DNA of 64,000 bases from Alkanophaga liquidiphilum. GTDB taxonomy: Archaea; Halobacteriota; Syntropharchaeia; Alkanophagales; B39-G2. The notes below the pieces were generated by a model. It saw only the letters and a program-made list of their open reading frames with translations. It had not been told where the DNA came from and searched no databases. How positions within the stretch are numbered: the first letter of the stretch is position 1; each line of letters opens with the position of its first letter. Below, piece by piece: positions 32,605 to 41,464 of this stretch. Where the stretch lies: contig JAPHEF010000003.1 in NCBI GenBank assembly GCA_029259535.1, forward strand, positions 1 through 64,000, given 5' to 3'. Both the position numbers and the translations under genes were made by a program.

Positions 32605-32704
32605 TAGACCACCTCAACCGCTGAGATTTTCATTAAATATAGTTATATAATTTTCGGTTTATATTTTGCACATTGAGATGGCGTGCTCAGCCACTGCAAC
32701 GCCG

Positions 32705-33169
32705 CTATATAAGCTTCTCCACAGCTTTTTTCAAGTGTTCGTCACGCATTCCGTCAACAATTTCTTCGAAAGTCGCCAGCTTCAAAGCACTTTCAGGGCA
32801 GAATTTTATACATTGCGGCTCGCCACCGCAGAGGTCGCAGGCGACAGGAAGCTCGGCGTCGGGCTTCAGTATCAGCACGCCGAACTCGCAGGCTTCGACA
32901 CACACGCCGCACGCCGTGCAGTTCTCCTCGGCAACGCTGAGCACGCCGTTCTCGTCGGCGCTTAACGCCTCGTTCGGACAGGCAGCGACGCACGGCGGCT
33001 CATTGCAGAAATGGCAAGCAAACGCTATCGAAAAGCCTGGACTCTCCTTTATAACCCTTATTCTCGCCTTTTCAGGGTTAAATACCCGTTCCTTCACGCC
33101 TGAGCAAATGAGTTCGCAAAGGCAGCAGCCCGAACACTTCTCAGGGTCCGAAATAACATATTTCCGCAT
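32705..33169 (-). CDS. Polyferredoxin partner of aldehyde oxidoreductase (AorA-like)
   Basis: The 154-residue protein has several ferredoxin-type cluster motifs: CSGCCLCELIC, CHFCNEPPCVAACP, CTACGVCVEACE and CDLCGGEPQCIKFCP, which together can hold up to four 4Fe-4S clusters. This DMSO-reductase-FeS/CooF-like layout matches the small electron-transfer subunit that accompanies tungsten aldehyde oxidoreductases. Its gene starts a few bases after the AOR stop. I prefer the ATG at 33169, four bases after AGGTGGT, over the GTG at 33178. Confidence 0.85.
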   Translation of the reverse strand: MRKYVISDPEKCSGCCLCELICSGVKERVFNPEKARIRVIKESPGFSIAFACHFCNEPPCVAACPNEALSADENGVLSVAEENCTACGVCVEACEFGVLILKPDAELPVACDLCGGEPQCIKFCPESALKLATFEEIVDGMRDEHLKKAVEKLI

Positions 33170-33178
33170 CCGCACCAC

Positions 33179-35026
33179 CTAAACCGACAGCCCCAACTCT
33201 CTCAATTTCCCAGCAGTTGGCACGCCGCCTTCGTCCCAGCCTCGCAACCTGTAATACTCGCTCAGCCGCCGCTCGAACTCCTCCCTGGGGATGACCTCGC
33301 CACTCGCTGCACCCTTCGGCAGCGGCTCCTCGTAGAAACGGTCTGGCAGCCAGTCGTCCTCCTTACCCCGCAAACCTTCTCTGAGGTTGAATAGCCTTTC
33401 GAGGTTCCAAATACGTTCGCCGATACGTTCAAGCGTCTTAACCGAGAAATCAAAGCCGGTGACAAGAGAAATCAAAGATGCAAGCTCCTCCTTGCGTAGC
33501 AGGACGCCGAAAAACTTGCAGATGATAGCGGAGTCGAGAACTTGCATCCAATCTTCAAGCTCCTTCACCAGCCGCACCTTCTCAGAACTAAGCTCCAGTG
33601 GGTCGACGGTGACAATGGCGAGCGGCGTTGCCATGCCGAAATCCACGAGTGTCATTAACGCACCAAGATGGTCAGCGCCACGGTTTGCTGTTGCAAACGA
33701 AAGAGCGGCACCCTTCATAGCTCTCGGCTCATAGCCCGGGAACTCCAGGCCCTTAACATGCATTGCGTATTTCTCGGCACCCCTACCGAGACGTTCAGCC
33801 GCCCGCTTCACGCCTTCCGCAAGGAGGTCGCCGACGCCCTCCCGCCTCGCAATTCTCTCTAAAAGTTCGATGACGATGTCGGCGTCGCCCCACCGCAACT
33901 CCAGCCCGCCCGTCCTATCGGCATCCAAAACGCCCGCCTCGTAGCACTCCATGGCAAAACCGATGACGCCGCCCGCTGTGATGCCGTCCATTCCAAGTTC
34001 GTTGCAGAGGTTGTGCGCCTTCATCAGAGCATTGAGGTCGTAACAGCCGCATCTCCCCGCTAAAGTGTTTATGTGCTCATATTCGGGACCCTCGCCGAGC
34101 TCGTCAGCATATTTTCCTTCTGGGATCCTGGAGAGACGCCCGCAGCCTATGGGGCAGCCGAAGCACGCCGACTTCTTTAGCACAAGGCTTTCCCTTATGC
34201 TTTCTTGGTCAATAGGCTCGATTTCCTCATAGTCAAACTGTAATTTGAAATTATGCGTCGGGAAGCCGCCGATGGCGTGCACATAAGAGACGATACTGGC
34301 GGTGCCGTAAGTACTTAGTCCAATGGCGAGCGTTTCATATCTGCCGAGTTCCCGCAGCCTGTCGAGCAGTTTCATGAGTCCATCGAAGTCGCTCACCTGC
34401 ACGTCCTTCGTGCCACGAACTGCAATGGCTTTGAGCCTCTTAGCGCCCATGACGGCGCCGAGCCCGCAACGCCCGGCGGCTCTCGTCGAGTCGTTTATTA
34501 TGGCGGCGAACCTCACGAGGTTCTCGCCAGCAGGTCCGATGCACGCGACCTTCACTTTACGGTCGCCTAACTCCTCTCTCAGGATTTTCTCGGTTTCGGT
34601 GGCCGAGCTGCCCCAGAGGTGGGAGGCATCTCTGAGCTCGACGCCGCCGTCGCGGATGACGAGCGCCGTCGGCTTCGCGGCGACGCCCTCGATAATAACG
34701 CCGTCGTAGCCCGCGAATTTCAGCTCGGCGCCGAAGTGCCCGCCGGCGCTCGCCGCGCCGAAAAGCGACGTCAGCGGGGATTTCGCAACGACGTCGTACC
34801 GCCCCGCCGTCGGCGCCGCCGTCCCGGTCAGCGGCCCCGTCATGAAAACCAACTTGTTTTGCTCCCCCAGCGGGTCTATTCCTGGGGGAACTTCGTCACA
34901 GAAAAGCTTGAGCGCAACGCCACGCCCGCCGAGGAAAGCTTTTGCCAGACTTTCATCCAGCGGCTCTTTTTTTATTTTCCCGCCGCTCAGGTTCACTCTT
35001 AGGATGCAGTTTGCGTAGCCATGCAT
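33179..35026 (-). CDS. Aldehyde:ferredoxin oxidoreductase (tungsten)
   Basis: This 615-residue AOR-family enzyme oxidises aldehydes to acids with ferredoxin, or the reverse, using a tungsten-pterin cofactor and one 4Fe-4S cluster. The N-terminal domain has LGGRGVALKLF, MTGPLTGT and GRYDVVAKSPLT. Cluster ligands are in CFGCPIGC (CxxCxxxC, about residue 290) and in DSAIICKFFG (about residue 490). Pterin-site segments include GPEYEHINTLAGRCG and EFPGYEPRAMKG. It is the first gene of the nine-gene operon, followed by its ferredoxin. Its aldehyde is probably produced by the flavoprotein encoded further down. Confidence 0.9.
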   Translation of the reverse strand: MHGYANCILRVNLSGGKIKKEPLDESLAKAFLGGRGVALKLFCDEVPPGIDPLGEQNKLVFMTGPLTGTAAPTAGRYDVVAKSPLTSLFGAASAGGHFGAELKFAGYDGVIIEGVAAKPTALVIRDGGVELRDASHLWGSSATETEKILREELGDRKVKVACIGPAGENLVRFAAIINDSTRAAGRCGLGAVMGAKRLKAIAVRGTKDVQVSDFDGLMKLLDRLRELGRYETLAIGLSTYGTASIVSYVHAIGGFPTHNFKLQFDYEEIEPIDQESIRESLVLKKSACFGCPIGCGRLSRIPEGKYADELGEGPEYEHINTLAGRCGCYDLNALMKAHNLCNELGMDGITAGGVIGFAMECYEAGVLDADRTGGLELRWGDADIVIELLERIARREGVGDLLAEGVKRAAERLGRGAEKYAMHVKGLEFPGYEPRAMKGAALSFATANRGADHLGALMTLVDFGMATPLAIVTVDPLELSSEKVRLVKELEDWMQVLDSAIICKFFGVLLRKEELASLISLVTGFDFSVKTLERIGERIWNLERLFNLREGLRGKEDDWLPDRFYEEPLPKGAASGEVIPREEFERRLSEYYRLRGWDEGGVPTAGKLRELGLSV

Positions 35027-35075
35027 CGTTCTACGTTGCGTTCGAAATTTTTAATATTATTACAATTTGCTTATA
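35027..35075. promoter_or_regulatory. Compact divergent promoter between the AOR operon and mutS
   Basis: Only 49 bases separate the AOR start (35026, leftward) from the mutS start (35076, rightward). An AT-rich core with AAATTTTTAATATTATTAC (35045-35063) lies about 25 bases from each start codon, so one box could serve both directions and both messages would be nearly leaderless. Confidence 0.45.
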
Positions 35076-37760
35076 ATGGAACTGTCGCCGCTGATGCGCC
35101 AATACTACCGAATTAAAGCCAAATACGACGACGCTATCCTGTTTTTTCGAGTTGGTGACTTTTACGAGACTTTCGACGAGGATGCCAAGATTGCGTCAAG
35201 AGAGCTAGGGATTGCGCTCACGTCCACAAGCAGGGGCAAGGGTCGTAGAATTCCGATGGCGGGCGTTCCATGCCATGCGGCAGCGCCTTACATTAAAAAG
35301 CTAGTGGAGCGTGGCTACAAAGTGGCAATCTGCGAGCAACTCGAAGAGCCTAAAGGTAAAGATGTTGTAAAGCGGGACGTTGTCCGGGTAGTCACGCCGG
35401 GAACCGTTTTTGAAGAAACGCTCCTCGACGAACGCAGCTCTAACTACTTAATGAGCGTAAATTTCAGCGGCGGCAAGAAAGGAGTGAAGACGGGCGTCGC
35501 CCTCGTGGAAGTTTCCACGGGCGAGTTTCTGGTTACGGAGTTTGAGGACGACGAGGGGCACACGCAATTGCTCAACGAGCTTGCGAGGCTGCGTCCCGCA
35601 GAAATTTTGCTGCCGGCGTCGCTTTTTCCTGACGAGGAGCAGGAAGGCGATGAGCATGAGGCGGCGGCTTGTGAGAGCCTTGTGAAGAAGCTTGAACGGC
35701 TGAAAAACGAGCTTGGCATCGGCGGCATGACGGGCTACGACGACTACTATTTTGACGTCAAGACTGCCTACACCATACTCATAAACCACTTCAAAGTTAT
35801 CTCCCTGGACGGATTCGGCTGCTCTGAGATGCATGCGGCAGTTGGCGCAGCAGGCGCCGCCATTTCATATTTGCGAGATACTCAGAAAAGCGCCCTGACG
35901 CACATCAGCACGCTCCGTACATTTTCAGTCTCGGACTTCATGGTTCTGGATGCTACGACGCTTCGTAACCTTGAAATCTTCAAGAACATCAAAGACGGCT
36001 CGCTGCGAGGCACACTTCTCGGCGTCATCGACAAGACGCTGACGCCCATGGGCGCTCGCCTCCTTAAAAAGTGGCTGAGATTCCCACTGCTCGACGTTGC
36101 TGAGATAAACCGTAGGCTCGACGCCGTCGAAGAGCTCTACAACGATGCCTTGCTGCGGGCGGAGCTTCGTGATATTCTAAGCGAGATTCACGACGTTGAG
36201 AGAATTATAGGCAGGGTTTCTTACGGGAGTGCAAACGCTCGTGACTTGGTGGCGCTGAAGAGGTCCTTGAGGGAGCTTGACAAGCTAAAGGAGCTTTTGA
36301 GCGGCGTGCGTGCTGGGAAGTTACGGGCGTTGTGGGCGGCGCTTGGGAATTTCTCTGAGCTCGTCGAGCTGATTGAGCGGAGCATCGTGGAGAGCCCGCC
36401 GCCAACGGTGAAGGAGGGAGGGATTATAAAAAAGGGTTTCAACGAGGAGCTTGATGAGTTGCGGCGGCTGAAGCAGGAAGGGCGTCGTTGGTTGCTAAAC
36501 TTTGAGGAGCGTGAGCGGCGGCGCACCGGCATAAAGTCGCTCAAGGTCGGCTACAACAAGATTTTCGGCTACTACATCGAGGTGCCGCGCTCGCAGCTTC
36601 GGAAGGTGCCACCGAACTACGTGCGGAAGCAGACGCTAGCGAATGCAGAACGCTTCGTCACTGAGGAGCTTAAGGATTACGAGGCGAAGGTGCTGGGCGC
36701 CGAGGAGCGGATAAAGGAGCTGGAGTATGCGATTTTTGAGGAGGTGAGGGCGGAGGTTGCGAGGCGAGCGAAGGAAATTCAGAGCGTTTCGGCGGCGGTT
36801 GCGGAGCTTGACGTGCTGCTTTCCTTTGCGGAAGCTGCTGCCGAGAATGGATACGTCCGCCCGGAGGTGAACGACGGCTACGACATCGTAATCAAGGACG
36901 GACGGCACCCGGTCGTCGAGCTTGAGCTGCGGGAGCGTGGCGAGAACTTCGTGCCGAACGACGTGCATCTGAGCAAGGAGAACCGCCTGATGATAATCAC
37001 GGGACCGAACATGAGCGGGAAGTCCACGTTCATGCGGCAAGTGGCTTTAATCACGCTGATGGCGCAGTTAGGCTCCTTTGTGCCGGCGAGCCGTGCGAGG
37101 GTCGGCGTCGTTGACCGCATATTCACGAGGGTCGGCGCCTACGACGACCTCGCAATGGGACAGAGCTCGTTCATGGTGGAGATGAACGAGACCGCTAATA
37201 TCCTGAACAACGCCACCGAACGGAGTCTTATAATTCTTGATGAGATAGGGCGGGGCACGAGCACACTCGACGGCGTAAGCATCGCTTGGGCGGTTGCCGA
37301 GTACATACACGAGCGCATAAGAGCAAAAACAATGTTTGCGACGCACTTCTACGAGCTTACCGCCCTCGAAGACCTCTACGAGAACATAAAGTGTTATAAT
37401 GTGTCCGTCCGAGAAGAAGGCGGCGAAATTTTCTTCGTCCGCAAGGTCGTGCGTGGTAAGGGCTCGAAGAGCTACGGGATTCAAGTGGCAAAGCTCGCAG
37501 GCATCCCGCCCACGATCATAGAGCGGGCGAGAGTCGTGATGACAGAAATCGAGGAGGGCGAGCTGGCGGTGGGTGAAGGCGGGAGCGGAAATAGAGATGA
37601 TGCTACCGAGAAAAAAGCAGCCGCAAGTGAAGGCAACGCAAGCAGCGACGAAAGTATTGAGGAAGTGATTGAGAAGCTTAGGGCTTTGGATTTGGAGAGG
37701 ATGACGCCGATAGAGGCACTCAACAAGCTCTACGAGCTGAAGAAGTTGTTGGATGGCTAG
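35076..37760 (+). CDS. mutS: DNA mismatch-repair protein MutS
   Basis: The protein has the whole MutS1 set: N-terminal mismatch-binding domain (MRQYYRIKAKYDDAILFFRV, then GDFYETF with the Phe-x-Glu wedge), connector, lever, and the ATPase with ITGPNMSGKSTFMRQ (Walker A, about residue 645), ILDEIGRGTSTLDG (Walker B and signature) and TMFATHFYELTAL. The C-terminus ends in a charged linker and a helical tail. MutS1 is absent from many archaea, so acquisition from bacteria is plausible. No mutL lies nearby. The ATG at 35076 is preferred. A TTG at 35067 is also in frame. Confidence 0.95.
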   Translation: MELSPLMRQYYRIKAKYDDAILFFRVGDFYETFDEDAKIASRELGIALTSTSRGKGRRIPMAGVPCHAAAPYIKKLVERGYKVAICEQLEEPKGKDVVKRDVVRVVTPGTVFEETLLDERSSNYLMSVNFSGGKKGVKTGVALVEVSTGEFLVTEFEDDEGHTQLLNELARLRPAEILLPASLFPDEEQEGDEHEAAACESLVKKLERLKNELGIGGMTGYDDYYFDVKTAYTILINHFKVISLDGFGCSEMHAAVGAAGAAISYLRDTQKSALTHISTLRTFSVSDFMVLDATTLRNLEIFKNIKDGSLRGTLLGVIDKTLTPMGARLLKKWLRFPLLDVAEINRRLDAVEELYNDALLRAELRDILSEIHDVERIIGRVSYGSANARDLVALKRSLRELDKLKELLSGVRAGKLRALWAALGNFSELVELIERSIVESPPPTVKEGGIIKKGFNEELDELRRLKQEGRRWLLNFEERERRRTGIKSLKVGYNKIFGYYIEVPRSQLRKVPPNYVRKQTLANAERFVTEELKDYEAKVLGAEERIKELEYAIFEEVRAEVARRAKEIQSVSAAVAELDVLLSFAEAAAENGYVRPEVNDGYDIVIKDGRHPVVELELRERGENFVPNDVHLSKENRLMIITGPNMSGKSTFMRQVALITLMAQLGSFVPASRARVGVVDRIFTRVGAYDDLAMGQSSFMVEMNETANILNNATERSLIILDEIGRGTSTLDGVSIAWAVAEYIHERIRAKTMFATHFYELTALEDLYENIKCYNVSVREEGGEIFFVRKVVRGKGSKSYGIQVAKLAGIPPTIIERARVVMTEIEEGELAVGEGGSGNRDDATEKKAAASEGNASSDESIEEVIEKLRALDLERMTPIEALNKLYELKKLLDG

Positions 37761-37873
37761 CAGCGCAAGGAAGTTGAAAGCAGGAAGAGCGACGGGCGAG
37801 CTGCGGCACCCCGCTCGGACTCGCCTCGATTGCCGAAAAGGCTTAGAGCGTTACCGGTTTAACTTACCGTAGA

Positions 37874-39547
37874 ATGGCTAGGTGCAAATTCAAATTCGAA
37901 ACGGAAACGTGGGAATGCCCGCTCGAAGCCCTTCCGGGGGAAGAATACTGCTACTGGCACAAGGAAGAGGATGGGAAAGAGCCTGACGATGCGAAGTTAG
38001 GCGAATTAAAGGAGAATGAGATTTTTGGGGCATTCTTAAGAAAAGCGAAGTTAAGTTTGAAAGAACTTCAAAGGACTTTCCTCCCGTATGCGAATCTTGA
38101 AGGTGCCGACCTTTGGCATGCGAATCTTGAGGGTGCCGACCTTCGGGGTGCGAATCTTCAACGAGCTAATCTTTGGGGTGCAAACCTTCAGAGCGCTAAC
38201 TTCCGTGGTGCGAATCTTGAGGGTGCTGACCTTTTGGCTGCAAATCTTGAGGGTGCTGACCTTTGGCGTGCGAATCTCAAGGGTGCCAACCTTTTGGCTG
38301 TGAATCTTCAACGAGCTAATCTTTGGGGTGCAAACCTTCAGAGCGCTAACCTCCGTGGTGCGAATCTTGAGGGTGTTGACTTTTGGGGTGCGAACCTTCA
38401 GAGCGCTAGCCTCTGGGGTGCGAATCTTCAACGAGCTAACCTTCAAGACGTAAACCTCAAGGGTGCCGACCTTTTGATTGTGAATCTTCAACGAGCTAAT
38501 CTTCAGGATACAAATCTCCGAGGAGCTAATCTTTCATTTGCAAATCTTCAAGGAGCTGACCCTCGGCATGCGAATCTTGAGGGTGCAAATTTAATCGGTG
38601 TGAGGGTGGATGCGGAAACCCGCTTGGATTGGGCAAATCTGACGTGCGCAAATCTTTATCACTCTTACCTTGACGAGACGAAGACGCTCAGAAATGCGAA
38701 ATTTGAGGGTGAGAAAGAGATTAATGAAATTGTTGCGGATTTCCTTAAAAAAGGGAATAAAGATGTGGTAGTTCTTGATGTGTGGAAGATTAAAGAGGAT
38801 AATTCCGAAGTTGCGGCAAGGCTTCTTGAAGAGGGGTTGGTCAGGTATGTTTGGGAAAAACCAATAGTCTTTTTTAACGAGAAGAGGCGGAGGGTTGTTG
38901 AAAACCCGGAAAATGCAGAAAGCAAATTTTTTCAAAGACTTCGGAAGAGGAGGAATTCTGAGGAAGAGGAGAATTATGTTGAAATAAGCGAACTTAACGA
39001 TTTAATAGAGAGNNNNNNNNNNNNNNNNNNNNNNNNNNNNNNNNNNNNNNNNNNNNNNNNNNNNNNNNNNNNNNNNNNNNNNNNNNNNNNNNNNNNNNNN
39101 NNNNNNNNNNNNNNNNNNNNNNNNNNNNNNNNNNNNNNNNNNNNNNNNNNNNNNNNNNNNNNNNNNNNNNNNNNNNNNNNNNNNNNNNNNNNNNNNNNNN
39201 NNNNNNNNNNNNNNNNNNNNNNNNNNNNNNNNNNNNNNNNNNNNNNNNNNNNNNNNNNNNNNNNNNNNNNNNNNNNNNNNNNNNNNNNNNNNNNNNNNNN
39301 NNNNNNNNNNNNNNNNNNGCTTACAAATGGAATAGTCAAGAATGTGAACGGGAAAATGGTCGCTCCAGACTTTTTTGATTACTTTTACCACAGTGTAATC
39401 ACATTCACGAGCTTGGGATACTCAAATATTCAGCCGAATCTTGCGATGGGGCACTTTCCGCAGATCCTAGCCGCTGCTGAATCCATTTTAGGAGCATTGA
39501 TGATAGCTTTGCTCATATTCACAATTACTTACCGCGTTTCTCGCTAA
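37874..39547 (+). CDS. Pentapeptide-repeat/ion-channel fusion, interrupted by an assembly gap
   Basis: The N-terminus has a Cys/His cluster (CKFKF, WECPL, EYCYWH), then about 35 pentapeptide repeats of the A(N/D)Lxx type (residues about 70-250) that build a right-handed beta-helix, a charged linker, 306 unknown bases, and then a C-terminal ion-channel segment: FYHSVITFTSLGYSNIQP (pore helix and filter) followed by a last transmembrane helix (ALMIALLIFTITYRVSR). The architecture of a pentapeptide domain fused to a two-TM Ion_trans_2 channel is known in bacteria and some archaea. The N run is divisible by three, so the frame joins, but the missing part (first channel helix) is unseen. Confidence 0.7.
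   Translation: MARCKFKFETETWECPLEALPGEEYCYWHKEEDGKEPDDAKLGELKENEIFGAFLRKAKLSLKELQRTFLPYANLEGADLWHANLEGADLRGANLQRANLWGANLQSANFRGANLEGADLLAANLEGADLWRANLKGANLLAVNLQRANLWGANLQSANLRGANLEGVDFWGANLQSASLWGANLQRANLQDVNLKGADLLIVNLQRANLQDTNLRGANLSFANLQGADPRHANLEGANLIGVRVDAETRLDWANLTCANLYHSYLDETKTLRNAKFEGEKEINEIVADFLKKGNKDVVVLDVWKIKEDNSEVAARLLEEGLVRYVWEKPIVFFNEKRRRVVENPENAESKFFQRLRKRRNSEEEENYVEISELNDLIEXXXXXXXXXXXXXXXXXXXXXXXXXXXXXXXXXXXXXXXXXXXXXXXXXXXXXXXXXXXXXXXXXXXXXXXXXXXXXXXXXXXXXXXXXXXXXXXXXXXXXXXLTNGIVKNVNGKMVAPDFFDYFYHSVITFTSLGYSNIQPNLAMGHFPQILAAAESILGALMIALLIFTITYRVSR
38089..38610 (+). repeat. Tandem 15-bp pentapeptide-coding repeats
   Basis: Degenerate 15-base units of the GCGAATCTTGAGGGT type repeat roughly 35 times, each encoding one five-residue A-N/D-L-x-x turn. 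Some longer blocks (for example AATCTTCAACGAGCTAATC) are repeated nearly exactly, showing recent local duplication. Such repeats may have caused the nearby assembly gap. Confidence 0.8.
39013..39318. other. Assembly gap (306 N)
   Basis: A run of 306 unknown bases interrupts the pentapeptide/ion-channel gene. Its true length is not known. Confidence 0.99.
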
Positions 39548-39705
39548 GACTTCAGCGACGGGAAGCGACCGCACCGCCATGCTTTCGAGCCTGTTAATAA
39601 AAAGAGGTTCAGCCCGAATCCCTTACAGCCCCATGACCCCTCGAAATGGAGCCATTTCAAAAACTTCGGAAGAATAGCTCGGAAAGGGCGCTTCTTCACT
39701 TGCCT

Positions 39706-40242
39706 TCACGAGCTGCGGCGGGAGCAGAACCGCTTTAAGAAAAGTTTTTGCTCTCCGACCTCGACGGCTTGCGGCAAGTAGTGGCGGCGGACCCAGCGCA
39801 ACGCATCTTCTGCATTCAGCCCTAAAATCCGACAAGCCAGCAGCGCTAAAAATAGACCAGTGCGTCCGACGCCGGCGCCGCAGTGCACCGCAACGTTAAG
39901 CCCCTGACGCAACGCCGCTTCCACCACCGCCAAGGCGTATTCAACATCCTCGTCCTCAGGGACGCTGAAGTCCGGCGTCGGCACGTGAATCACGCCGAAG
40001 CCCTCTCGCGTGTAGAGTTCTATCAAGTCTCGCCCACTCTTTTGCAGACACTCTTCATGTTCTGCGAGCACAACGACGAGCTCGATGCCTGCCTTGCGAA
40101 ACTCTTTGAGCAGCCAGCCTTCCGGGTCATAGCGTGAAAATGGCATAGGACTTCCGAAAATACGTCCCGGAATCCCAAGTGGAACCTCCTTCATCATCGC
40201 AAATGCGACGCTTCTCCTCCGCATCGCCTCCTGTTCCACCAT
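39706..40242 (-). CDS. Dual-specificity-type protein phosphatase
   Basis: The 178-residue protein contains the Cys-based phosphatase loop VAVHCGAGVGRTGLFLA (HCx5RT), an upstream general-acid loop (HVPTPDFSVPEDED with an Asp) and a helical end (LRWVRRHYLPQAVE). It should dephosphorylate Tyr or Ser/Thr residues or a small phosphate. The ATG at 40242 begins two bases before the end of the SufBD gene on the same strand, so it is coupled to the suf genes. Its role there is unknown. Confidence 0.8.
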   Translation of the reverse strand: MVEQEAMRRRSVAFAMMKEVPLGIPGRIFGSPMPFSRYDPEGWLLKEFRKAGIELVVVLAEHEECLQKSGRDLIELYTREGFGVIHVPTPDFSVPEDEDVEYALAVVEAALRQGLNVAVHCGAGVGRTGLFLALLACRILGLNAEDALRWVRRHYLPQAVEVGEQKLFLKRFCSRRSS

Positions 40243-40243
40243 G

Positions 40244-41455
40244 TTACAACGCCTGCTCGGCGACGAGCTGAATCATGCGTTTCGTGGCGTCAGCGAGTTG
40301 CGACGGCAACCCTTTTATGTCAAGGCTCAGGAAACCTTTGATAATGAGCGAAGTCGCCTCCTCCTCGCTGAGCCCCCTTGCCATCAGGTATCGAATTTCC
40401 TCCTCCGCGATTTTCCCGACCGCTGCCTCGTGTGAGAGTTCGACGTCGTGCGCTCTTGCGTTCAGCTCCGGAATCGAGGCTATGGAGGCGGCGTCGGAGA
40501 GGAGCAGGCCACGGCACTCTAAATGCCCTTTCACGCCGTGCGCCTCGCCCCGTAGGTCGCCTCTTGCGACAATCGAAGCCTTATCGGTGGCAGCAGCCCT
40601 CGAAATAATTTCAGCTTTTGCCCCCTTAGCGGCGAGCACCGCCCTCGAGCCGACGTCCATTTTTGAATCGCCTTTGGCGTAGAGTATGGATTGGAAGGTG
40701 GCGGAGGCGTCTTTGCCGACGCAGTGAGCCGTAGGATACGTTTGAAGGTTTTTGACAGGGCTCATGCAAATGTAATTGCTGATGAATGTGCCGTTTTCCT
40801 CGATGACAATGCCGGTGCGGGGGCGGACTTCGACGCTGCTCGTCCAGTTATGAACCATGGTGAAAGTAATTTTTGCGTTTTTCTTGACGTAAAACTCGGA
40901 GACGCCGACGTGGAGGGCGTCAGCGGCGTGCGCCGCAACGCAGCCCGTAATGATGTGGAGTTCAGAGTCCTCTTCGGCGATTATGATGTTATGGACGTTC
41001 TGTGCGACGGCTTTGGTGATGAGGAGGCAGGATTGCACCGGCATGATAATTTTTGCACGAGGCTTTGCCCGTATGAAATAACCGTGCGTCTGCTCGACCT
41101 CGGCAAGCGCCGTGAACTTGTCCAAATCCACAGGAACGGCGCGCCACCAATAGTCCTTGAGCCACTCGTATTTTTCGAGAGCTTCGACACTACTCATGAC
41201 CTCAAGCCCCTCCTGCGCCGCTTGCGCAGCAACGACGGCGTGGTCGCACTGTATAAACGTCCCAGAACGCTCTTTCGCTTCGGGATCGACGCCAACGCTC
41301 AGCAACGCATTATGATAAACAGCAGCGTCAAACTCCGGTGGCACCTCCTTCATTTTCCGGAGTCGCTCCACGTATTCAGAAACGTCAACGTCGCCGCCAA
41401 GGGTCGGTGGCTTGTTTAATGCTTTTCTCGCCCGCTTTTTCAGCTCCTCGCTCAT
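40244..41455 (-). CDS. sufB: SufB/SufD-family Fe-S assembly protein
   Basis: This 403-residue protein has the SufBD beta-helix core: SELHIITGCVAAH, FYVKKNAKITFTMVHNWT, SILYAKGDSKMDVGSRAVL and the conserved C-terminal part (SHEAAVGKIAEEEIRYLMARGLSEEEA). With SufC it builds Fe-S clusters. Archaea commonly have one SufB-type protein with SufC, as here. It lies 9 bp downstream of sufC and is followed immediately by the phosphatase gene. Confidence 0.9.
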   Translation of the reverse strand: MSEELKKRARKALNKPPTLGGDVDVSEYVERLRKMKEVPPEFDAAVYHNALLSVGVDPEAKERSGTFIQCDHAVVAAQAAQEGLEVMSSVEALEKYEWLKDYWWRAVPVDLDKFTALAEVEQTHGYFIRAKPRAKIIMPVQSCLLITKAVAQNVHNIIIAEEDSELHIITGCVAAHAADALHVGVSEFYVKKNAKITFTMVHNWTSSVEVRPRTGIVIEENGTFISNYICMSPVKNLQTYPTAHCVGKDASATFQSILYAKGDSKMDVGSRAVLAAKGAKAEIISRAAATDKASIVARGDLRGEAHGVKGHLECRGLLLSDAASIASIPELNARAHDVELSHEAAVGKIAEEEIRYLMARGLSEEEATSLIIKGFLSLDIKGLPSQLADATKRMIQLVAEQAL

Positions 41456-41464
41456 ACGACCACC

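Noticed and set aside
38051..38491. Minus-strand repetitive frame opposite the pentapeptide repeats
   Set aside because: It only mirrors the 15-bp repeat; the plus strand gives perfect pentapeptides.
38089..38610. CRISPR array
   Set aside because: The repeats are continuous 15-bp coding units with no spacers and keep an open reading frame.
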